64,000 nucleotides of DNA from Ixodes scapularis (lineage: Eukaryota > Arthropoda > Arachnida > Ixodida > Ixodidae): contig NW_024609880.1 of the NCBI RefSeq assembly GCF_016920785.2, forward strand, positions 30,651,152-30,715,151. Reading direction: 5' to 3'. A program made the position numbers and the translations under genes. The notes beneath the pieces are model-generated. The model was not told the origin of the DNA. It saw only the letters and a program-made list of their open reading frames with translations, and searched no databases. Below are positions 61,601 through 62,151 of this stretch, one piece after another (within the stretch, counting starts at the first letter, position 1; every line of letters starts with the position of its first letter).

Positions 61601-61929
61601 GCTCATCGCGCGAAATTTGTGTCACACGCATTTGACCCGTTTTTCACTGCTTCCTCAACGTAGGTTGAGGATCGAAAATTCTAGCGCAGCGCACCGTGTG
61701 CCGGAGCGAACGCTAAGGGTCGATTGCTGCACACCTGTTGGGTGCACCAGGCGCACTGCGGCTGGCGCAGGCATTCTCCGCAGCTGGAACCGCTAGATGA
61801 GCACGGGTTGGAGCGCAGACTCTCGGGTGCCGGAGGGCTCTGGATGGGCGAGGACTCCGTGTCCAGGGCGCAGCAGGAACGCCACACCAGGACCGCGAGC
61901 ACAGGGAGCAGGAGCCGCAATGCAGACAT
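2726..61929 (-). CDS. Integrin beta subunit gene, 5' part (seven exons, continues beyond left edge)
   Basis: The seven exons join in phase (0, 0, 1, 1, 2, 0, 0) into 777 nt, 259 codons. Integrin beta subunits pair with an alpha subunit at the plasma membrane and bind extracellular matrix or counter-receptors. Seen in order: signal peptide, cysteine-rich PSI domain, start of the hybrid domain, then the beta-I domain with DLYYLMDLTHSM, FRLGFGSFIDK, YGFHHQLPLT and EGGFDAIMQ, all hallmark positions of the family. The rest of beta-I, the EGF repeats, membrane helix and tail are not found and should lie left of position 1. Introns are about 1.5, 47.7, 0.46, 5.7, 1.4 and 1.7 kb. The MIDAS motif reads D-L-T-H-S instead of the usual D-x-S-x-S. 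All splice sites are GT/AG. Which beta paralogue it is cannot be settled from this part. Confidence 0.95.
3266..3660. mobile_element. Truncated TTAA-type MITE, same family as 62152-62865
   Basis: It begins TTAAAGGGGTCATGAAACGA, similar to the terminus of the element at 62152. Internal parts match that element in inverted order, for example the ATCACG(T/C)(C/G)GTCGTGA and (A/G)GCTTCCACCGT segments and the GTTCGTGGT...AGTGCC segment. The second terminus was not found, so the copy looks truncated. Confidence 0.65.
4149..4410. repeat. Minisatellite of palindromic units in integrin intron 6
   Basis: Five units begin near 4150, 4205, 4274, 4333 and 4388 (spacing 55-69 bp). Each has an imperfect palindrome of the type CCCGCTAAATTTAGCGGG followed by GGCGTCA(C/T)GTG and AATTCAGTTTC-like sequence. 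The palindrome arms vary between units; the first and last are the most intact. Confidence 0.75.
4554..4644 (-). CDS. Integrin beta exon 6: specificity-determining loop region
   Basis: 91 nt from CTGTATGCAG|G to TTCACT|GTGAGT. It codes LQNPCHDTQCAPPYGFHHQL and PLTTNSSLFT. The disulfide loop C-HDTQ-C matches the ligand-specificity loop of integrin beta chains but is short (four residues between cysteines). The phase agrees with exons 5 and 7. The following intron carries a palindromic minisatellite starting about 120 bp after the donor. Confidence 0.93.
5685..5755. repeat. Short interspersed repeat with GGATGGATGG and GGCGGCAGCTTGCGCCACC
   Basis: The segment GGGCGGCAGCTTGCGCCACC near 5719 recurs in inverted form near 56252-56271 (AGGTGGCGCAAGCTACCGCCC). 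It is a repeat shared by two places in the window; its class is not known. Confidence 0.45.
6002..6098 (-). CDS. Integrin beta exon 5: beta-I domain
   Basis: 97 nt from TTTTTTCCGCAG|TG to GGCAAG|GTAAAA. Together with one base from exon 4 it codes VASMLNVTRNFRLGFGSF and IDKVVMPYVDTTPA, the very conserved FRxGFGSFxDK...MPYxxTTP block of integrin beta chains. It starts with phase 1 and ends with two bases of an arginine codon that exon 6 completes. Confidence 0.96.
6586..6618 (+). ncRNA. Hammerhead-ribozyme-like core in Penelope-type terminal repeat
   Basis: CTGACGA at 6586-6592 fits the conserved CUGANGA. A stem follows (GAGCC/GGCCC, one mismatch, loop TACCA), then GAAA at 6609-6612 and CGTTT. 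Hammerhead motifs with a very short third helix are known from Penelope-like elements. One extra A sits between CUGANGA and the stem. Cleavage activity cannot be judged here. Confidence 0.5.
6724..6816. repeat. (TA)n microsatellite
   Basis: Almost pure TA dinucleotide repeat with single interruptions. A matching tract lies at 7556-7644, on the other side of the inner MITE. Open frames reading YIYIYI here are artefacts of the repeat. Confidence 0.95.
6817..7551. mobile_element. Foldback MITE with CAGGGTG termini inside a (TA)n tract
   Basis: It starts CAGGGTGAAACAAGGAGACG at 6817 and ends with the complementary sequence at 7551. The arms of about 330 bp pair along their length, including AAACGCAGCGACGCCTCCGG against its complement near 7350. 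The centre near 7150-7165 has GGAACTACAGTTCC. The TA-rich target and CAGGGTG ends recall mariner-type MITEs; there is no transposase. Confidence 0.7.
7556..7644. repeat. (TA)n microsatellite
   Basis: Second TA tract of the palindrome, interrupted by a single G near 7621. Confidence 0.95.
7750..7782 (-). ncRNA. Hammerhead-ribozyme-like core, inverted partner
   Basis: On the minus strand CTGACGA (7782-7776) is followed by an extra A, a perfect stem GAGCC/GGCTC with loop TACCA, then GAAA (7759-7756) and TGTAT. The stem is intact here while the copy at 6586 has one mismatch. The expected GUC cleavage triplet is replaced, so this copy is probably inactive. Confidence 0.5.
8201..8584 (-). pseudogene. 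Penelope-like element remnant, GIY-YIG endonuclease domain
   Basis: Open frame of 127 residues. It has VIYLIQCKK followed ten residues on by EYIGET, then IRKRMNVHKSHIRKH, the pattern of the C-terminal GIY-YIG endonuclease of Penelope-like retroelements, which nicks target DNA. Upstream reverse transcriptase sequence is absent, so this is a 5'-truncated copy. The inverted terminal repeats at 6431-7915 follow it. Confidence 0.8.
8600..9815. other. No gene recognised
   Basis: Moderately GC-rich. Overlapping open frames on both strands up to 131 codons show no family resemblance, codon pattern or splice context I can support. It lies in integrin intron 4, between exons 5 and 4. Confidence 0.3.
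9816..9894. repeat. Two-tier hairpin (10-bp outer and 19-bp inner stem)
   Basis: Inner arms GGAAAGTCGGAATCTTGGT (9837-9855) and its exact complement (9861-9879) with a 5-nt loop. Outer arms AAGGCGAGGG (9816-9825) and CCCTCGCCTT (9885-9894), exact, separated from the inner stem by unequal bulges. It may be the end of a palindromic element; no further boundary was found. Confidence 0.65.
9895..11784. other. AT-rich intron stretch, nothing recognised
   Basis: Intron 4 sequence. It has an A-tract near 10511-10527 and long AT-rich runs, with no supported gene, RNA or element. Confidence 0.4.
11785..11916 (-). CDS. Integrin beta exon 4: entry to the beta-I domain, MIDAS motif
   Basis: 132 nt from TTTGCAG|GA to ATGG|GTAAGT. 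It codes TFTVRYRQADDYPVDLYYL followed by MDLTHSMKDHRDK, the start of the beta-I domain. The metal-ion-dependent adhesion site normally reads D-x-S-x-S. Here it is D-L-T-H-S, so the first serine is replaced by threonine, and the second acidic residue of the adjacent metal site (usually K-D-D) is histidine (K-D-H). The exon is otherwise strongly conserved and has no stops, so it looks functional. Confidence 0.96.
12375..12441 (-). CDS. Integrin beta exon 3: hybrid-domain strand
   Basis: 67 nt, beginning after GGCCCTTCGCAG and ending at CAAG|GTACGG. It codes PLDKAGSDVQLQPGKVHLAL, which corresponds to the segment just before the beta-I domain (the V-x-L-x-P...V-x-L-x-L-R pattern of other integrin beta chains). 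It starts in phase 0, in agreement with exon 2, and ends in phase 1, in agreement with exon 4. It is separated from exon 2 by about 47.7 kb of repeat-filled intron. Confidence 0.92.
13058..13255. repeat. Repeat S, copy 1 (inverted relative to 56475-56690)
   Basis: Segments GTATGGAGGCTTATATAGCA, CTTCTCCGAGAGTTCGAGGG and TCGTCTCCACGGCACGGCTC read in the opposite orientation near 56500-56680. The unit is about 200 bp and non-coding. Confidence 0.7.
13276..13411 (+). repeat. Repeat R copy (a), first part
   Basis: It starts AGTTTATAGAACCCC and ends CTATTG, where the foldback element at 13412 interrupts it. R continues at 16065-16253 and 22817 to about 23205. Other copies are at about 31320-31890 and 54730-55030 on the minus strand. 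Internal rearrangement has produced a perfect 41-nt hairpin at 13332-13372. Confidence 0.75.
13332..13372. repeat. Perfect hairpin, 19-bp stem, 3-nt loop
   Basis: CGGAGCAAAGCCACCTCCG, then CTT, then the exact complement. The right arm is native repeat R sequence (compare the CTTCGGAGGTAG segment in the minus-strand copy near 31820); the left arm is an added inverted copy. Confidence 0.8.
13412..16064. mobile_element. Foldback element, 2.65 kb, arms of about 1 kb, 6-bp TSD
   Basis: Termini GGTCATTCCATGCCAAA and its complement. The arms 13412-14400 and about 15060-16064 pair over roughly 1 kb with point differences and small gaps. Flanking CTATTG at 13406-13411 and 16065-16070 is a perfect 6-bp target duplication. 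The flanks rejoin repeat R, which proves the insertion. The spacer (about 14400-15060) has no recognisable transposase; short open frames are not conserved between arms. The superfamily is unknown. Confidence 0.85.
16065..16253 (+). repeat. Repeat R copy (a), middle part
   Basis: It matches the minus-strand copies: TGTGAGCTTCGTTCG(G/A)AA..., then TAAGAAAA...GGTTGCCAA(A/G)GTGGCTCC. It ends with TAAT at 16250-16253, the target of the Gypsy element at 16254. Confidence 0.75.
16254..17054 (+). repeat. 5' LTR of the Gmr1-type element
   Basis: 801 bp, TG...CA termini. A TATA box (TATAAAA) lies at 16864-16870 and a polyadenylation signal AATAAA at 16945-16950, so the promoter and the R region are near the 3' end of the LTR. 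Just downstream, TGG at 17057 begins a candidate primer-binding site; I could not match it cleanly to a tRNA. Confidence 0.93.
17282..21664 (+). CDS. Gag-pol polyprotein, Gmr1-type Ty3/Gypsy element (1460 aa)
   Basis: One uninterrupted frame. Gag occupies about residues 1-340 and ends with zinc knuckle CFNCHETGHIAAGC (325-338). The aspartic protease active site is D-S-G-A at 377-380. Integrase follows: HHCC zinc finger from His618 (H-x6-H...C-x2-C), catalytic Asp688, Asp747 and Glu782, then a GPF module near 919. Reverse transcriptase comes after it, with LDLVRGYWQ and active site YLDD (1193-1196). RNase H lies at the end (D in VQCDAS near 1344, then ASEKECAGLIWA and TDHCPLTWL). The products would form particles, copy the RNA and insert the DNA. 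The ATG is 228 nt after the LTR. No frameshift between gag and pol is needed. All catalytic residues checked are present. Confidence 0.95.
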   Translation: MDLQRLLKCQLLDLCEELGVDANTSMKKPELVKAIQDEKLDNEEIEEMWEKIKTKKGDEAKFKELELEKLRLEVELRKTSGGRETEVEGTRSLYDMTKLIQAFKVGQDMGLYLVNFERACERARFNRVSWARRLLSVLPCEAAGVIARLSADDSDDYDRVKSCLLKKYRLSAEAFRQKFRGVTKKSEASYAEFAYELRSYLVEWMKVAESYDDKEKMLETVALEQFYKTLPESMRTWIQDKSGVDSVYRAADLADEYSSRRGGKEGMRRTFEKESGDERKKGGWKRTESRKEEDKEENISTTSRGNGPDSQQKKKPFEARRPIRCFNCHETGHIAAGCQKPKVVFALASKCEENEELLSPYLFDMTVNGKSCRVLRDSGATIDLIHPSYVTETHYNGKCSWIKSVLDEGSVCLPVADVLISGPFGEVRTEAAVSDKLPPQYPYLFSNRTDRILKEQGKSLGEGLVQALTRAKAREISTRLSYDEASPGKPKDPPTGVSEQTSSGEAEKDRGSEENVAVEKETRQEQLTELDELILPPTSGNFEKLVSVTKEVLIKEQKADPSLDKVWETSKEGVARKNVSFPVRDGVLYRHYRDRSGRTFDQLVVPEKYRADVLRLCHGAGWSGHLGNKKTKDRLLTEFYWPGCFRDAESQVRACDVCQRVGKPNEKCKAPLRLVPIISEPFRRVVIDVVGPLPATKGGYRYALTVMCAATKFPEAVPMKEQSSVEVVNALLSIFARVGFPQEVQSDQGSVFTSALTTGFLERCGIKVIHSSVYHPQSNSVERCHSVMKRVLRALTYESGNEWDACLPAMLFALRSVTHEATGFSPAELVYGRCLRTPLRLLRETWETKGSDPSVVEYILDLLERFRSTSEIAEVNMREAQIRAKRYYDRNARVREYRAGDQVLLLRPSRQNKLQVQWEGPFKVTQKLSNTNYAIETRGKRKEIRIYHCNLMKRYVSETEVVNLTLNAPEEVQTDVPLLWEAGAAPVGVNEVMAQAVRSEDLSVSQRAELRDLLEKYENLFSMSPGRTSLATHDIELTSNVAVRSRPYRMSPRQQAILKDEVERMLHLGVIVPCESDYSSPMIIVEAAGRDPRPCIDYRKLNAITRDQAYPIPNVEERVETVSGARYVSTLDLVRGYWQVPMTERASHYAAFVTPTGTFRPLVLSFGLKNAPFCFSRMMDRILRGAESYALPYLDDIAIFSTTWADHMNHLSDVFERLRSAGLTAKPSKCQLARGEVRYLGHIVGQGLRRPDELKVEAVRDFPRPQKKTGIRAFLGLTGYYQRYIPQYSEKASPLTDALRKTEPDKIRWDDKKEQAFQCLKNSLCCSPILRAPDYSRSFIVQCDASNRGLGVILCQEDDAGEEHPVLYASRKLSGREEAYSASEKECAGLIWATQKLSCYLYGAPFVFVTDHCPLTWLTQMSTKNARLLRWSLALQELTFTVKYKRGAANSNVDGLSRSF
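22016..22816 (+). repeat. 3' LTR of the Gmr1-type element
   Basis: Same length and, as far as read, same sequence as the 5' LTR. A purine-rich tract (GTGGAGGAG) directly upstream is the likely plus-strand primer. AATAAA is at 22707-22712. Confidence 0.93.
22817..23205 (+). repeat. Repeat R copy (a), last part
   Basis: It matches the minus-strand copy near 31320-31600: AATATAAGCAG, GCTGT(G/T)GAGTCTTCC, CTAACTTGCAAAC(C/T)TGGGACCCC, GGTCGGGGCAC. The TAAT at its start is the Gypsy target duplication. Confidence 0.75.
23206..25648. other. No gene recognised; possible hAT terminus near 24475-24545
   Basis: Intron 2 sequence. CTCAAACACGCGGCCCGCGG near 24484 and ATGCGGCCCGCG near 24509 resemble the end of certain hAT DNA transposons, but no second terminus or target duplication was located. 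A C-tract lies near 25205-25216. Confidence 0.35.
25649..25884. repeat. Palindromic repeat, arms about 70 bp
   Basis: The left arm 25649-25718 (AGGCGAAGGCAACGCCAGGCG, GGGCGAGCACTA) pairs with the right arm 25815-25884 (TAGTGCTTGCCCG, CGCCTGGCGTTGCCTTTG). A spacer of about 100 bp is purine-rich. Foldback MITE-like; no target duplication established. Confidence 0.65.
25885..27120. other. No gene recognised
   Basis: Intron 2 sequence, mixed composition, short open frames only. Confidence 0.35.
27125..28246 (+). pseudogene. Non-LTR reverse transcriptase, C-terminal part (about 370 aa)
   Basis: The frame is open without an initiating ATG. It has SGVPQGSILGPFLFNLYVND (about residues 69-88), the active-site motif YADDTSLF, then the SLFLAHINYCHLVWGNTTQT block and the C-terminal domain typical of CR1/L2-type elements. 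The protein would copy element RNA at a nicked target. The first third of the enzyme is absent, so it cannot act alone. No frameshift or internal stop disrupts what remains, which suggests a fairly recent insertion. Confidence 0.85.
28505..28523 (+). other. 3'-UTR hairpin of the CR1/L2-like element
   Basis: AAGCTGC at 28505-28511, loop TTGAT, GCAGCTT at 28517-28523, about 80 nt from the 3' tail. The related copy at 49333-49354 keeps the identical stem with a different loop, as expected for a 3' structure recognised by the reverse transcriptase. Confidence 0.6.
28603..31315. other. No gene recognised
   Basis: Open frames at 28685-29164 and 29209-29514 (the second from a TTG) are unsupported; a short CDCWYAGYIGNGSTPGC stretch near 29211 looks EGF-like but stands alone. 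A T-run followed by a G-run lies at 31290-31318. Confidence 0.3.
31320..31890 (-). repeat. Repeat R copy (b)
   Basis: On the minus strand it starts AGTTTATAGAACCCCCGG near 31890 and runs to about 31320, uninterrupted. It matches the three parts of copy (a) on the plus strand in the same order, which shows what copy (a) looked like before its insertions. It abuts the Penelope terminal repeat at 31908. Confidence 0.75.
31908..32179 (-). repeat. Penelope terminal repeat, 3' copy
   Basis: About 270 bp, similar to 46474-46740. Shared landmarks are CGCAAATATATGGTTG, AAAAAAGACGTGGA, ACAACTTCTTCGCTT or its variant, GGGACGCGC and AGTGACACGG at the outer edge. Confidence 0.85.
31975..31999 (-). ncRNA. 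Hammerhead-like core, degenerate
   Basis: On the minus strand TTGAAGA (CUGANGA with C to U) is followed by A, a stem GGG...CCC, and GAAAC. The expected GUC after GAAAC reads TTC. It is probably inactive. Confidence 0.4.
32180..32931. other. Tail region of the Penelope element, nothing else recognised
   Basis: It lies between the endonuclease remnant and the terminal repeat. It has runs of C (near 32611-32625) and A. Plus-strand open frames here are not supported. Confidence 0.3.
32932..33841 (-). pseudogene. Penelope linker and GIY-YIG endonuclease, 3' part of the split frame
   Basis: Right after the insertion site the minus strand codes RLRRICSNFVDFKNSDR, then SYDALFTDPRPKDKKNALIV and SYHPKVSKLAHKL, the linker of Penelope-like proteins, then the cysteine-rich segment CIALKCLTCKHLG and GIY-YIG endonuclease sequence ending in FNRKTEFPIGLNTK. 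At least two frame changes interrupt it (near 33330 and 33790). The nuclease nicks the target in intact relatives; this copy is broken. Confidence 0.8.
33836..33841. repeat. Target duplication CAGGCG (left copy) of the non-LTR insertion
   Basis: It repeats at 39756-39761. The two Penelope halves rejoin across it. Confidence 0.75.
33877..37748 (-). pseudogene. ORF2 of the I-like element: endonuclease, reverse transcriptase, RNase H, with frameshifts
   Basis: ATG at 37748 lies 2 nt after the ORF1 stop (TAG GAGC ATG region), as in elements that re-initiate translation. AP endonuclease: TIIWQWNRRGF near 37490, LGDFNAAHTTWG at 37088-37053, LGSDHFILET near 36860. Reverse transcriptase: NTAPGEDGVSYRALKN, LRPISLTSC, DLKGAFDNVSHDA, GTPQGSVVSPLLFNLAMAG, then YADDVTVW near 35500. 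RNase H: YTDAAQ, then QEAEETAIALAVSHAA and IITDSQAACRAYARN, and APAHSSLPGNESARALA. The frame shifts near 35970, 35540 and 34720 and elsewhere, so no whole enzyme can be made. The protein would have nicked DNA and primed reverse transcription. Confidence 0.88.
37753..39391 (-). pseudogene. ORF1 (gag-like) of the I-like element, broken
   Basis: The N-terminal piece ends at IVTFEG followed by an in-frame TAG (about 38716-38714). The same frame then continues into a cysteine-rich stretch and the zinc knuckle CGACLEVGHRVDVC near 38650-38609. The C-terminal part (38163-37753) has a proline-rich segment and a probable coiled coil. Such proteins bind element RNA. The start codon is uncertain: the visible frame begins at a TTG. 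Confidence 0.8.
39756..40950 (-). pseudogene. Penelope reverse transcriptase, middle part of the split frame
   Basis: Segments in order on the minus strand: RSLQKRNDIVIKPTDKDGAI near 40820, SFYLLPKIHKVGTPGRTIVS near 40560, then FTVNVT near 40330 where a C-run (G-run on the plus strand, 40304-40323) replaces the following motif, then CGVAMSTKMGPSFANLFVGY near 40130 and the active site YGRYIDDIFGFG near 40020. The first catalytic Asp (usually D-V-T) reads Asn. A stop lies near 39768. These are hallmark Penelope motifs; the enzyme is dead. Confidence 0.87.
40951..40958. repeat. 8-bp target duplication GTCCAGAT (left) of the hAT-type MITE
   Basis: Repeated at 45609-45616. The Penelope reading frame continues across it when the insert is removed. 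Confidence 0.9.
41140..41891 (+). repeat. 5' LTR of the non-autonomous element
   Basis: 752 bp. TATA-like TATAAAA at 41421-41427 and AATAAA at 41769-41774. AGTTAA...TTAACT termini instead of TG...CA, as in some Gypsy lineages. It shares its last base with the primer-binding site. Confidence 0.92.
41962..42495 (+). ncRNA. Tandem array of ten paired-hairpin modules in the leader RNA
   Basis: Each module has hairpin A (7-bp stem, 16-nt loop of the type RRCATCYACGTGAGAR) and, directly after or one base later, hairpin B (4-bp stem, UNCG loop). A starts at 41982, 42031, 42087, 42136, 42192, 42241, 42291, 42340, 42397 and 42453. A stems differ: ACGAGGC/GCCTCGT, CCAAGAC/GTCTTGG, CCAGGAC/GTCCTGG, ACGGAGC/GCTTCGT, ACGCAGC/GTTGCGT; the seventh and eighth are weaker. 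B reads GGGC-TCCG-GCCC, GGGT-TTCG-ACCC, GGGT-TACG-ACCC or GGGT-TACG-GCCC; the last has TGCG and one mismatch. An extra B (GAGC-TTCG-GCTC) stands at 41962-41973. Role unknown; packaging or dimerisation is plausible. Confidence 0.85.
42704..44152 (+). CDS. 482-aa charged protein of the non-autonomous LTR element, function unknown
   Basis: Intact frame with ATG at 42704. Two similar N-terminal blocks, about residues 13-60 and 107-155, each pair a helical segment (ENALQLKIASLRLKLKIAKF and DNAFELKIAALKARLEIAQF) with an acidic to basic tail (RRGGKDEGQVGANG and RRGRKDEGRVGAGG). The helices have coiled-coil spacing. The middle is rich in Asp, Glu and Gly; the C-terminal 180 residues are strongly basic (GRKRLRKKRIARS, RRKLRLRRG). 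No zinc knuckle, protease or polymerase motif is seen. By position it replaces gag-pol. An RNA-binding or particle-assembly role is a guess from charge and place only. Confidence 0.7.
   Translation: MLDDVLKGGGSERENALQLKIASLRLKLKIAKFYANQDEENWRRGGKDEGQVGANGKSEAVVKTGEQHLVEWESLLLPWTTCPEQVNIEARCKSVSDGDSGEGSEGDNAFELKIAALKARLEIAQFNLKQAEEKSRRGRKDEGRVGAGGASDAVVITDNGHSKPTEKIDADSDDCGDIEVEPAVRTVKGHQKPTGKTDDDDGLPEMLNERQKLENPEEDREENAYGDDCGCREVKPVNRRADADEADAPAGDPVTQGGESESGSDGDGGDEGTSPVGDIERRDPGNPGAPVTAALGRQGPSQAGRKRLRKKRIARSESAVNKDSGSNPASAPGYDKDGHAEDVNDGERTAKRALIPPIQASRRKLRLRRGADFGTRAVSSPKVRPVVHRRATPRDKVASRYSRRGSLDAKCCGGEKSQMNTEETRKPHRSVPRARTREQQTSGLGSGSAGVAEATDCEPPQAVLRTSLTATRWTTKRPRLGG
44825..45576 (+). 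repeat. 3' LTR of the non-autonomous element
   Basis: Same length as the 5' LTR, with about five single-base differences (for example GTTAGGAAGCG here against GTTAAGAAGCG). C-run on the right, as on the left of the 5' LTR. Confidence 0.92.
45617..46400 (-). pseudogene. Penelope N-terminal coding region, 5' part of the split frame
   Basis: On the minus strand it has FLKRCLRHRIIPKDF near 46215, then DLHLALPERFLFSKGLSFVP near 45820 and LRRSPDPFHFFTRNPSS near 45740, matching the N-terminal region before the reverse transcriptase of Penelope-like proteins. Several stops interrupt it. It joins the next piece at the MITE target duplication. Confidence 0.7.
46474..46740 (-). repeat. Penelope terminal repeat, 5' copy
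   Basis: Direct repeat of 31908-32179, in the same orientation. It ends AGTGACACGG at 46740, where the decayed Gypsy element region starts. Confidence 0.85.
46533..46560 (-). ncRNA. Hammerhead-like core with intact GAAAC-GUC
   Basis: On the minus strand TTGAAAA, A, stem GGG...CCC, then GAAACGTC. GAAAC-GUC matches the minimal hammerheads reported in Penelope-like elements, but CUGANGA reads UUGAAAA (two changes). Activity is doubtful. Confidence 0.45.
47003..48279 (-). pseudogene. Gypsy integrase, broken
   Basis: The zinc finger H-x-x-x-x-x-x-H...C-x2-C is seen in YCHDDITEGHLGVGRV, then SRYYWPRMFADVAHYVMSC and ADCQARR. The core begins at LGRDFLGPFKKS with a catalytic Asp, then DTLITD. After a frame change, YVLFAYKSSVHETTGYTPFL and the C-terminal GPYRLIQQTAENNWEIEDR segment follow. 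Several stops; nonfunctional. Confidence 0.85.
48680..49409 (+). mobile_element. 5'-truncated CR1/L2-like copy inserted in the Gypsy element
   Basis: Related to 27125-28600. It has LLIYNALFNSRTS-like remnants near 48765 with a frame change, then a frame 48860-49180 (LQKK-like start, SYYAHTDLRFCKHKNIKIPD, GRQMVQYTLPTVLNFF), a 3' UTR with the same hairpin stem (49333-49354), and an AAATAAATGAATTGAACT tail. The Gypsy RT and RNase H frames meet at its two ends; no clear target duplication. Confidence 0.8.
49410..50500 (-). pseudogene. Gypsy reverse transcriptase, broken
   Basis: Includes GDAMPIQQYPYRQSPFERQV near 50300, NAVSFGLCNAPATF near 49940, the damaged active-site region near 49860, then SGSDIRPDPVKVAAVQYLST and KKQAQSLLGICNYYRCFIED (49700-49590), the usual end of reverse transcriptase. 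Multiple frame changes. Confidence 0.8.
50846..51115 (-). pseudogene. Gypsy protease region
   Basis: The segment ISFVVDKGSAVNIV resembles the retroviral-type aspartic protease active site, but the usual D-T/S-G is D-K-G-S, so the catalytic motif is altered. It is followed upstream on this strand by the zinc-knuckle frame. Confidence 0.6.
51188..52212 (-). pseudogene. Gypsy gag with zinc knuckle
   Basis: The gag core has ESPEQYYYDVLQLCAIVNSI and EEDRLRDLLRGLRSEVIEKV near 51800, and the zinc knuckle CSYCRKRGHFARQC near 51310-51278. Two overlapping frames (51508-52212 and 51188-51574) show a frameshift near 51570. Confidence 0.8.
52480..53300 (-). pseudogene. Minus-strand coding remnant, possibly gag or ORF1 of a retroelement
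   Basis: Frames at 52911-53237 (ERDPQLIAELYSFLAQLAPL) and 52622-52807 (LVQLAQPPTQTVVLRLIDKK, then DIQTTDQYTSSAEM) look protein-like and follow each other with a frame change. They resemble N-terminal proteins of retroelements, but I cannot name a family. They lie between the Gypsy gag and a TTAA MITE. Confidence 0.4.
53301..53974. mobile_element. TTAA-type MITE, 18-bp perfect inverted termini
   Basis: TTAAAGGGGCACTGACAC at 53301-53318 and its exact complement at 53957-53974; TTAA at both ends is the likely target duplication. The inside (GC-rich, a T-run near 53330) codes nothing recognised. TTAA targets fit piggyBac or Kolobok-type transposases supplied elsewhere. Confidence 0.85.
54730..55030 (-). 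repeat. Repeat R copy (c), partial
   Basis: It matches copy (b) at about 31587-31890: TTCAGCAGTATTCTAGAGCC or its variant, CCAAAAACAAGCGCAT, AAAAGCAGACATGCACAAGA and GGGGTTCT(A/G)TAAACT at the end. The second half of R is missing; Gypsy sequence lies where it should be. Confidence 0.75.
55031..56474. other. No gene recognised
   Basis: GC-rich part (55040-55330) and mixed sequence. Short open frames on both strands; no conserved motif. An inverted match to the short repeat at 5685 lies near 56252. Confidence 0.3.
56475..56745. repeat. Repeat S, copy 2, with internal duplication
   Basis: Inverted relative to 13058-13255. A part of about 55-70 bp (AACCCTC-GAGAAG-TAAAACAT-AAGTAAA...CTTCGCGAC) occurs twice, near 56552 and 56690. 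A hAT-type element follows directly. Confidence 0.65.
56758..57959. mobile_element. hAT-type MITE with GTAATC-rich ends, 1.2 kb
   Basis: It begins CAGTCTTGTAC and ends GTACAAGTCTG. CATGGGTT at 56750-56757 and 57960-57967 is a perfect 8-bp target duplication. Within 150 bp of each end are many AGTAAT/GTAATC motifs in both orientations. It has a TG microsatellite and G-runs inside (57090-57140, 57762-57788). No transposase. Confidence 0.88.
58963..59293. repeat. Palindromic repeat P1, arms about 80 bp
   Basis: The left arm has GAGCACCGAGCTCTGATTGG and TTAGTGGGTAGACACAAAGG; the right arm (59232-59293) has the complement (CTACCCACTATCTTACCAAT, CAGAGCTCGGCAC). A G-run at 58969-58990 lies in the left arm. 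Related repeats are at 60290 and 60845. Confidence 0.65.
59294..60116. other. Intron 2 start, nothing recognised
   Basis: Overlapping open frames on both strands without family resemblance. GGAGCGCGCTGG near 59333 and similar words recur near 59925 in inverted form (CCGGCGCGCTCC), hinting at another imperfect palindrome. Confidence 0.3.
60117..60224 (-). CDS. Integrin beta exon 2: end of PSI domain
   Basis: 36 codons with ERCAPENLL and GCSQDAIENP, the second half of the PSI domain (compare the RC...GC...IENP pattern of animal integrin beta chains). The donor is ACT|GTAAGC, phase 0. The acceptor is chosen as ...GAACCAG|GAC because it keeps phase with exon 1; a stronger-looking CCGCAG 20 nt further upstream would put a stop codon in frame. 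Small palindromic repeats lie in the intron between this exon and exon 1. Confidence 0.9.
60285..60420. repeat. Palindromic repeat P2 in integrin intron 1
   Basis: AGCTCTGATTGGCC...GGTGGGTAGACCT on the left and AGGTCTACCCTCTTTCTTTT...AGCCAATAAGAGCTTAG on the right. Shares words with P1. Confidence 0.6.
60845..61080. repeat. Palindromic repeat P3 in integrin intron 1
   Basis: Arms of about 65 bp: GGAACACCGAGCTCTGGTTG and TTAGTGAGCGGACACAAAGC pair with GTGTCCACTCACTAGTCATT and CCAACCAGAGCTCGATGTTC. Same family as P1. Confidence 0.65.
61152..61581. repeat. Foldback repeat P4 in integrin intron 1, arms about 195 bp
   Basis: 61152-61347 pairs with 61388-61581 at high identity (GTACTATCGGGGAAAAATGA at the outer end, AGTGAGCCTAGG(G/A)GCGAGGG and AAAGCTG(A/T)CACCGCTATCTT inside) with a spacer of about 40 bp. 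The intron RNA would form a long duplex between exons 1 and 2. Confidence 0.8.
61735..61929 (-). CDS. Integrin beta exon 1: signal peptide and start of PSI domain
   Basis: Real ATG at 61929. The first 21 or so residues (MSALRLLLPVLAVLVW...) form a hydrophobic signal peptide; the mature chain then has NPCSSSGSSCGECLRQPQCAW, the PSI cysteine pattern C-x7-C-x2-C-x6-C-x2-C (residues 43-62) found at the N terminus of integrin beta chains. 195 nt, 65 codons, ending in phase 0 at CAG|GTGTGC. If the exon were not spliced it would run to a stop at 61681. The upstream 5' UTR and promoter are not identified; a TTAA-type MITE begins about 220 bp upstream of the ATG. Confidence 0.93.
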
Positions 61930-62151
61930 GGGCTGCGCCTGCGTGGAACATACATGCGGCCTCTCGTAAACGAGGATTGGGCTTTGGTTTGTCAGTTATA
62001 GGTACCATCATCATCAACATCACTTCCCCGCGCTTTACGGTGTCCCCACATAGCTGGCAGGTCCTATGAAGAATACACTTTCAGAGAGAGAGAAATAAAA
62101 AAAACACAACGGGAGTACTATATACCAGAGCTCATTAGAGGTACACTTTTC